Shown piece by piece: positions 57,177 through 64,000 of a DNA stretch of 64,000 bases. The notes under the pieces are model-generated. The model had not been told where the DNA came from and did not search any database. It saw only the letters and a program-made list of their open reading frames with translations. Position numbers and translations under genes: made by a program. Source of the DNA: Capsicum annuum (taxonomy: Eukaryota > Streptophyta > Magnoliopsida > Solanales > Solanaceae); the NCBI RefSeq assembly GCF_002878395.1, contig NC_061120.1, forward strand, positions 100,240,810 through 100,304,809, read 5' to 3'. Positions within the stretch are counted from its first letter, which is position 1; each line of letters opens with the position of its first letter.

Positions 57177-58930
57177 AACCTTGTTCGTTCTCGAACAAAC
57201 TAAGTCAATCACTATAACCAACAAATCTTTACACCAAAATCTATACAAGACCCTTGTGTTGGGCACACATAATCCACCTATGACTTTTTAGCTAAAACAT
57301 GTCAATTCGATTCTGAAAATATAGGATTACTCTTTTCAAATGTCCTAGCCTCAAAAATGAACTTCTAACTTGTTGCCAAACTTATGCAAGTTGTTTAACC
57401 AATAATACTATAAGTCACCTGACTATCATCTACATGCACCATCACAATAAAAATATTACCCATATTTACTTATAATATTTCAACATATGATCAAAACGGG
57501 TACATCAGCACTAATTTACTCACTCTCATAAAGAATTCATACATGATACATGATGACCCATAAGCTTGCCTTTAGTGTACTACTCCACTAATAGTCGAAT
57601 GTAAGGATTAAGGATTAATTAGGTCTTTAATGGTTGTAATATAAACTAAGGTATGGGTAGGAACTATTTGGGAAAATAGTGGCTGATCTCCCTAAGTGCT
57701 TTAGTACATCACATGAACATTAGAAACACTCAATTAACAACTAATTATTTCCCTCAACTATCTTCCATTTTTTCTTTTGCTTTAGACCTATCTTCTTAGG
57801 TTCTTCACATATGCTATGGTGGGAGTGCTTCTATTCATATCATATTTAATTATGATCATTATTCTATCTTTTTAATTCAGACTCCCAAACCTCACACATA
57901 TCAATTTTCCAACCAAATATATATTACCTAAGGTCTTTAATTTCACCCTTTTTCTTCGTTGAATTCCTCCTCCTTAATCCTTAAATTTGAACTACAAAAC
58001 TTAGGGGCTTAGATTAAATTATGGTCATTCAAAGAAGGGGTACAGGCTACATATGAAGCTTCCAAAAAAATAGGCTATAGGCTCAATGGGGATAACTAAT
58101 TATATTCACAAGAGTAGGTAAACGGGGTTTAAAACGTGGCTATCAACAAAATGCCTACATCGTCTCCTAAATTTAACACCCTTTATTTCACTTTGTAAAC
58201 ACACCGGGTAAGGTCTAGACATCACTATGCATGTAGAATAATTAGAAAATCCCATTCATACTTGGTGCATGCTAGATTCAAGTAGGATCCTTACAAACTC
58301 TTGATCTAGTAATTGCACAAATTCAGAATTAAGCCAGTAGACCTCGAGTTACATTATTAAGCTTAGGTGTCCGAAACTCGCATCCTTCTTGTAAATTTTA
58401 CAAGCTTCTATTTCAAAAAAAGTATTTTCCATGTCATGTAACCACATTTCCTGACATAAACTATCTTTACCTAGAATTGTGGTTGGGTTCTTTTCACTTC
58501 TTTATTTCCTACGACTAATTCCCTTTAAGATGGTCGTCATCCATCCATCATAGGGAAAGACAGCTAAATATGATGAGTTATTAATTTTGCCTTTAAGGGC
58601 AAACATTTTCTCCTTCAAGGGAAAAAATAAAAATTTTACTCTTAATTTTGAACAAAAAAGAATGAAATAGACAAAATAAAGAAAACACTACTAATTGTGA
58701 ACTATCCATAGCAAATATCATCAGTACTAACTATTACAGACCTAATAGTTAGAATGTCAATCCAAATCCATATCACGGCCTCAATAATATCTAAACATAA
58801 AATATCCAAAAAGATAAAAGAATCAAATAAAGGTACGAGGAATGAGAACCACCACCCACACTTAAAATATAGCACTATCCTCAGTGCTTACAAATATTAC
58901 AAAGTAATGAGGTGGTGTACAACTCCCTAA
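57177..58930. other. Long 3' region of the Tat/Ogre-like element
   Basis: I find no coding frame here. It holds a second tract-like block at 58851-58864 (minus strand TAAGTGTGGGTGGTGG), placed about 66 bp after the stop of the ORF to its right. The 1.7 kb between is AT-rich with no recognised repeat. Confidence 0.4.
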
Positions 58931-60010
58931 TCAAGCATTATCCATGTAATCATAGGTCTCTAGACCAAGGGCTTCTATTTCCAAGTTTGGGTTATCTGGA
59001 TCCTTCTTCACTTCTGACTCCATGTCAGAATAATGCATCCACAACTCTTCATTAGTGGGCACATCATCATCCACAGGGTGTACAAACTCTACTCTAATTC
59101 ACAGCATAGTCATGGCATGGTGACCCAAAGGATAATCCATCTCAACAACACAAATCTCATATTTTGTCACTGGTCTACCCACCACTTACAGCTGTAGCAT
59201 CTGTAGCCTAAGCATCTGGGTTGTAATCTTATTATTTCAAGCCTGACGCTAGGGCATAGTCAATACCAGCCTATGAGCCATAATGAGACCCTTAGTCCTT
59301 GATATATACAAAATATGAGTATCCATCATTAGCCTGTAATCAAGTGCCCCCTCCTCAACCCTTTGATTCCTCAGAAATCTGGTTAGCAAACCACACAATC
59401 TGTATCTGTGCTCATGATGGTAACGCACCTTCCACATAATAAAAAAGATCGCATCACCTATATTTATATCAATGTCATCATGCAACAAAGCATAAATGCG
59501 GTATATTCCATAACTCATCACATCTGTCATATATTTGCCCTGAATCAGGCAATGGTAAATAATCTTGTCCCACATACAGGCCTCCCTATTTATCTTAGCA
59601 TATGGGAATTGAGGTAGAGGTTGTTGTTTTTGTGATGAGGCCATTAGGCAACATAATTATTTCCACATAACAAGTGTATGATGTCGACATATGGTGGGGT
59701 GATGTTGAGTTGTATCAGCGGGCTTGCATCTTCTTTCGGTGCACCAAAAAGAATATTCAAATCATGGGATGTAAAAGTCACCACCTGACTTCTGATCATT
59801 ACCTCAGAATCTATATCCCTGGGGTCCCAAAGCATAAAATTACCTTATGATTTATAGGCTGCACTCCGTGGGCTGCTCGAACAAGAAGGTCATGGGCAAT
59901 TGTTTTAGTTGTCTTACATGTTGGGATACTCTTTTTGTAGACTTTCTTAGTTGATGAATTGGTCCAAAGCATATTTGGTCTCGTTATGCTTAGCATACCA
60001 TTTCTTCCCT
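58931..60010 (-). pseudogene. PF20167-type 'putative plant transposon protein' ORF, C-terminal part, broken
   Basis: Minus-strand pieces in order: KKWYAKHN-like near 60000; VVTFTSHDLNILFGAPKED and PPYVDIIHLLCG (59835-59644); YAKINREACMWDKIIYHCL, VMSYGIYRIYALLHDDIDI and LITRFLRNQ-like (59644-59249); RPVTKYE near 59180; and an acidic tail, FVHPVDDDVPTNEELW and SDMESEVKKDPDNPNLE, ending TGA at 58931-58933. The order matches a large family of Solanaceae hypothetical proteins with the PF20167 domain, whose function is unknown. One frameshift near 59640 and several stops break it. The downstream tract and LTR suggest it is cargo of a non-autonomous LTR element. Confidence 0.65.
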
Positions 60011-60987
60011 TCTTCTAGGACCCATCTGACCCAATATATTCCAATTTGCCCTTAAGGGACAACTAGAGGTCTAGGCACTCAACCAACGGGTTTGCTCCTC
60101 TTTTATAAGGGCTCAAATAGCCTAACAGCTTCCTTCCCTTTCTATTGACAGCTAGACATGGTACCTATCATTCGAAATATGCAGCAAGTAAGTCAGACAT
60201 GACACCTAATTGGACTAATAAACACAAGTGTGGAAGAGTATTGAGGACACCCCACACTTAGTTGCCAGAATAGGTGCATAGATGTATGAATGAGGGTATT
60301 TAGACTCTCCCTGTTCACAAAAAAATTTCTCGTACAAAGCACCTCAACAAACACAAATACCCATAGGAATGTTTCGTTACTCAAACTTTAAGCACACATC
60401 AATTTTAACCAAGCATTCTAATATTTCATTTAATTGTTATTTCATATCCCCTTACAAACTAAATCAGGTGCAACAATGTTTATTCACACATTAAACTCAT
60501 AGGGCAAGCATAATGTATTTTACATCACATCTTAAATGACAACTCCCATTAGGTGAACTACTTTACAGAGCATTAGAGGCCACACCTAATTTTTAATAGG
60601 TTCAACATTATAACCATCATTATTGACCCATAAACACACATTCAAAAGAAAGTCAACAATCATTAAGTATAAGTAGATTTGGGGACCACCCAACACTTAG
60701 TTGCTAACTATAGTATGTATCTCATCTAATAAAGGTACTCAGAACTCCCTTACTTTGGCTCACACCCCATACAACATCTTAGTTCTAACATGTAAGAAAA
60801 ACTTCCACCATAAATTGATTTAACTTGCTCATCTAAAAAATGTTCAACTTACACATTTAAAGCACACGTCATTAGTCTAGTTCAACAAATATGAAATAAC
60901 TAAAACACATAACATGGTGCAATATCTATCAATGCACAAAATATGCCATATGACTCATCATATTACATATCAATCAATTAATATTTT
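60011..60987. other. Region with two more tract-like repeats
   Basis: There is no coding frame. Two related segments (about 60230-60660 and 60660-60985) each begin with a complement of CTAAGTGTGGG (60247-60260 and 60685-60699) followed by TAGTTGC and similar text. They look like a degenerate tandem duplication of about 430 bp. Confidence 0.4.
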
Positions 60988-63019
60988 TGACATGACCTAA
61001 ACCAGGGCCTAGTCGTGTCGGGCATCTCAAGCCCATCCAGGACTGGAGACCACCCCTAATACCCAACCATGACTTTCCTGCATCCTATGTTAGATGAATT
61101 ATGATCATATAACAAGATAAAACAAGAATAATTTAAACACATTGGATAAATTCTATAATCATCATCCAACAATCTCAATCAAATATCCACCCAGTGCCAA
61201 TAACAATACCAAGGATGACACTAAAACCGACAAGGATCATGCCCATAGTTTTCTGACAAAGCCTCTATCTAGAATCAATAGCATCCAGATGAGACATGCC
61301 CCCGACCATATCCAAAACCAAACCAAGGAAATAATAAAAATAAAAAAAGTCCATAGCATGAAATAGATCTTTTAGGAGTATGGAAGCTTACCACTTCAAT
61401 CTTACTCAAAGTTGTCCCTGAATCTAAGTCACTGAGCAGGGGGAATGGTAGTATGACCGATTCCTGCATTGCGTGGAGATACAATCCCCGAAGATGGTTA
61501 GTGGAGTTAACACTAGCATGTACTCAGGGATAAGATAAAATAGTGTTAGTAATTTAAAACCAAAGTCAATAACAATATGTAATCAAATATATATATACAT
61601 TTATATATGTATATATATATATGTATGTATGCATATGTATCTCTCTATATATATATATATCGTGCTAGGATAAAGAACCGGGTTTAGAATGTATTTAAAA
61701 TCTTATCCTGGGTTAAGTAGTTTGACCATCCTAAAACCAACCACGGGTACCCCTACTGCAAGGGCCCCATGCGCGTTAGCCGCATGACCGAAGAAGGGAA
61801 CCTGCGATGAATCGTACATCCCCCATAATATAAAGTTTGACATCATGCACACGGTCACCACCTTCATATCAGCAAATGTGAGTTTGTAGTGTTGATTTCC
61901 CCGAGACCCCTACCTTCCACGGCTTTCCTACTCGACCCTCTTTAAGCCCATATTAAAACCATTTACACATTCCAACCATTCACCAAGAAGTCTTTTAATT
62001 AGGTATTAACCATTGGTATCATCATACCAAAATTATAGCTTTCAAGTTTATCATTTTATGCCATACCAAAACCATTAAACCAAGTTGACTCCCAAGTTTC
62101 TGATTAAACAAAAACTATGACCAACAAGGCCTTTCCAAACATTTTAAAACAAACCAAAACAATTTAAGTTCCATTACTATTTATTCAACACAAGGATATC
62201 AAGAGTAGTCAAACTGTGTGACCAAATCATTCTCATTGGCATTTTTACAAACAGGTTGAGGGAACATATATTATAAACCCATAACCAAGTAATTTTGGGG
62301 GAATCCAAAGTACCCCTAAATCAATTTATGCATTCCATAATGTCAAGATCATATTTAAATCGTGAAAGAAATATTATTAAACCATGAGAAACATTATTCA
62401 AACATAAACATCAAAAAAGCCCAACCATTATTTATAATCACAACAATATTATAAAATTCATACATTAAAATTCATGTTTTTTGCAAAATAACAATGAGGG
62501 AGAAGTAATATGCCTTAGACACCAAGGAAGACAAAGAGAAACCACCCTTGTAATCCTTAATTGGTTATCTTAAAGAAATCCTAGCCTTTTGCTTGAGAGA
62601 GAGAGAAAGAGTTGAGATAGATTTTAAGAGTGTTTAATCAAGAATAATAGGTTAATAAGCTTCAAAAGGTGTTTTATTTCATGGTATCAAAGGGAGTTAA
62701 AAAGGAGAAACGTCCAGAATGCCCCAACTTAAAACTGTGGAAAACTCTCAGGTGGGTACAAGTTAACCCTCCAACTCATCACCACATCATATGACTGGTA
62801 TCATCAAGTCATCACCAGAACAGAAACTTGGACACCATTGTACAACATACAACAGCTTTTCCTAATTCGTCACTAGACCATATGACTAGTACCATCAAGT
62901 TATATCCAAGGCAGAGCATTTAGTTCTAGACACTAGATAACATATGATTGGACCCTAAACCTCTAATACCAAGACCATACAACTCATATAGAGTCTCTCG
63001 TAACTAGGACAAAACTTGG
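60988..63019 (-). repeat. Solo or truncated LTR related to element C, minus strand
   Basis: The plus strand starts TGACATGACC, the complement of an LTR end like that of element C. The next 90 bp match its GGTCTTCGG...GGCTTGAG...CTAGGCCCTGG phrases in reverse. The GGGGCATGT-type phrase near 61295-61325 also matches. No primer site lies left of it. The right boundary is uncertain; a U3-like block with CATATGACTGGTA / CATATGACTAGTA repeats (62750-62960) suggests the LTR start lies near 62990-63020. I found no matching target duplication. Confidence 0.5.
61586..61662. repeat. AT-rich microsatellite cluster
   Basis: Interrupted (AT)n and (GTAT)n tracts. Confidence 0.9.
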
Positions 63020-63624
63020 TCAAAAACAAACTGACCAACATATGACAAGGGTCCCTAGAACTGTACCCACAACTATCATCTTCTTGCACTTCACCGCGTA
63101 ATCTAAGTCAAAAGCAAAATAGAGTCCATTGATCGTCGAGGCCATGCAAGGGACTTCCACTCCTCGAACTAATACACTCTCAAAACATAGTTGTTTGCCA
63201 ATTGGCATTTTATATTTTTGTTTATTATGACAAACAATGTAGGAAGAATAGAATTCCCAAATAATTTCTAATAAGTAGCATAGTGGGTGAGTGGAAGGCG
63301 TCATATCTGTGAAGAGTTCCCATACCCGTTCTTTAACCTCGATGATGATTTTGGGGAAATGGGTGTCAACTCCATTCATTGCTAAAGACCTTCATGAGAT
63401 TGAAGCCCTGAGTAGTTACCCAATCATCATACCATACTAAATAAAATTTGATCGGCTTCCTTTCCAACATCCCATGTACGATCAATGGTAGCTTGGACAT
63501 CTGGGACTTTCGAACTATCTTTGGAAACCAATTCTTTTTCCCTTGCAGAAGTAGATTTTTCTTTTCCTTTATCCAAGGAATTACCTTTTTTATCTTCTCG
63601 TGGTAAGTTTTTCCTTGGAGACAT
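63020..63624 (-). pseudogene. Second PF20167-type ORF, N-terminal part
   Basis: The probable start is the ATG at 63624 (MSPRKNLPREDKKGNS), a Lys/Glu/Ser-rich disordered start. After TWDVGKEADQILFSMV a stop at 63427 interrupts, then YDDWVTTQGFNLMKVF (63426-63379) continues in the same sense. The stretch 63379-63020 adds VWELFTDMTPSTHPLCYL, EIIWEFYSSY and VLVRGVEVPCMASTINGLYF, the core start of the PF20167 domain. The frame then runs out at the LTR to the left. It overlaps in homology with the other ORF, so these are two copies, not two halves of one gene. Function is unknown. Confidence 0.65.
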
Positions 63625-64000
63625 ACCTATGAGAAAGAAACAAAACAAAACCAAACCAAAAGAGAAGAGGTAAAACATGTTTTTGGAATTTTATATGTTA
63701 AGAAAGAAAATTAAAGATAAGAAAAGAAAATGCTTGTTTGATAGATGTAAGGTGACTTTATCATTAGAGCCCATGGTATTCATTCATTACACACTTAATC
63801 ATTTGGGCTCTAAATTATCTCACATTCTTCATATTTTAGAAAAATAATTTATAGGACATCTAAAACCTCTAATGGAAACAAGAATGACCAATACCCTTAA
63901 GAAAGGTATCATCCAATCTATCTTAGGGAAAGGTAAGCATTCATGTCTCCCGGTTAGGCATAGCGACCAAAAAGAACCATGGATGCCATATTTCTCAACA
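63625..64000. other. Leader of the second PF20167-type ORF
   Basis: No gene or RNA feature is seen. The minus-strand sequence just before the ATG is T-rich, giving a hydrophobic upstream frame (MFYLFSFGLVLFCFFLI) that I read as untranslated leader. Confidence 0.35.

Noticed and set aside
60983..63024. Target duplication for the LTR at 60988
   Set aside because: The left flank ATTTT has no match at any plausible right end, so a complete solo LTR is not claimed.
63485..63673. Plus-strand frame rich in Ser, Phe and Lys
   Set aside because: It is the reverse complement of the charged N-terminus of the PF20167-type ORF.

Overview
This window reads as nuclear DNA of a flowering plant, most likely a Solanaceae species. 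The evidence is Ty3/gypsy elements with multi-kilobase LTRs and initiator-Met primer sites, an RTE-type LINE of a kind common in that family, and an ORF of the Solanaceae 'putative plant transposon protein' type. It looks like a pericentromeric or heterochromatic gene desert: I find no intact host protein gene. Nearly every long open frame is a decayed transposon fragment or a chance frame inside an LTR. The assignment to Solanaceae comes from recalled family resemblance, not from a search.

Layout. (1) 1-14358: the tail of an unidentified LTR element and its LTR (LTR-X, 2371-5013), split near its 3' end by element A (5014-13674), a Tekay/Del-type chromovirus with a perfect 5-bp target duplication. 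A piece of a related LTR (X') follows. (2) 14359-20652: a decayed MULE-like area with a transposase zinc-knuckle relic, a Ulp1-like protease relic, microsatellites and many GATACA/TGTATC motifs. A reverse-oriented solo LTR (17428-20362) with a perfect target duplication sits in it. (3) 20653-54809: element C, an old chromovirus with target duplication ATAAA on both sides. Its 5' LTR is split by element B (23097-33319). Its 3' LTR is split by element D (39695-53570, minus strand). The left LTR of D is itself split by a LINE (39825 to about 43930, minus) whose 5' end abuts a tRNA-Leu/tRNA-Asn pair. This gives three nested levels, each readable from LTR ends. (4) 54815-64000, minus strand: a truncated X-like LTR, then a Tat/Ogre-like LTR, polypurine tract and long 3' region downstream of a broken PF20167-type ORF. 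An LTR (60988 to about 63019) related to that of C follows, then the N-terminal half of a second PF20167-type ORF.

Nothing here appears able to move on its own. A lacks RT/RNase H through an internal deletion. B and C have lost catalytic Asp codons in RT and RNase H. D lacks most of pol. Many stops in the A and B gag frames sit where a C-to-T change of a CAG, CAA or CGA codon would give them, as expected for old methylated DNA. The most unusual signals are the tRNA pair at the LINE 5' end, a paired hairpin with an apparent compensatory change kept in the LTRs of A and B, and a block of short palindromic or repeated motifs at the same U3 position in every LTR family, with a different sequence in each.
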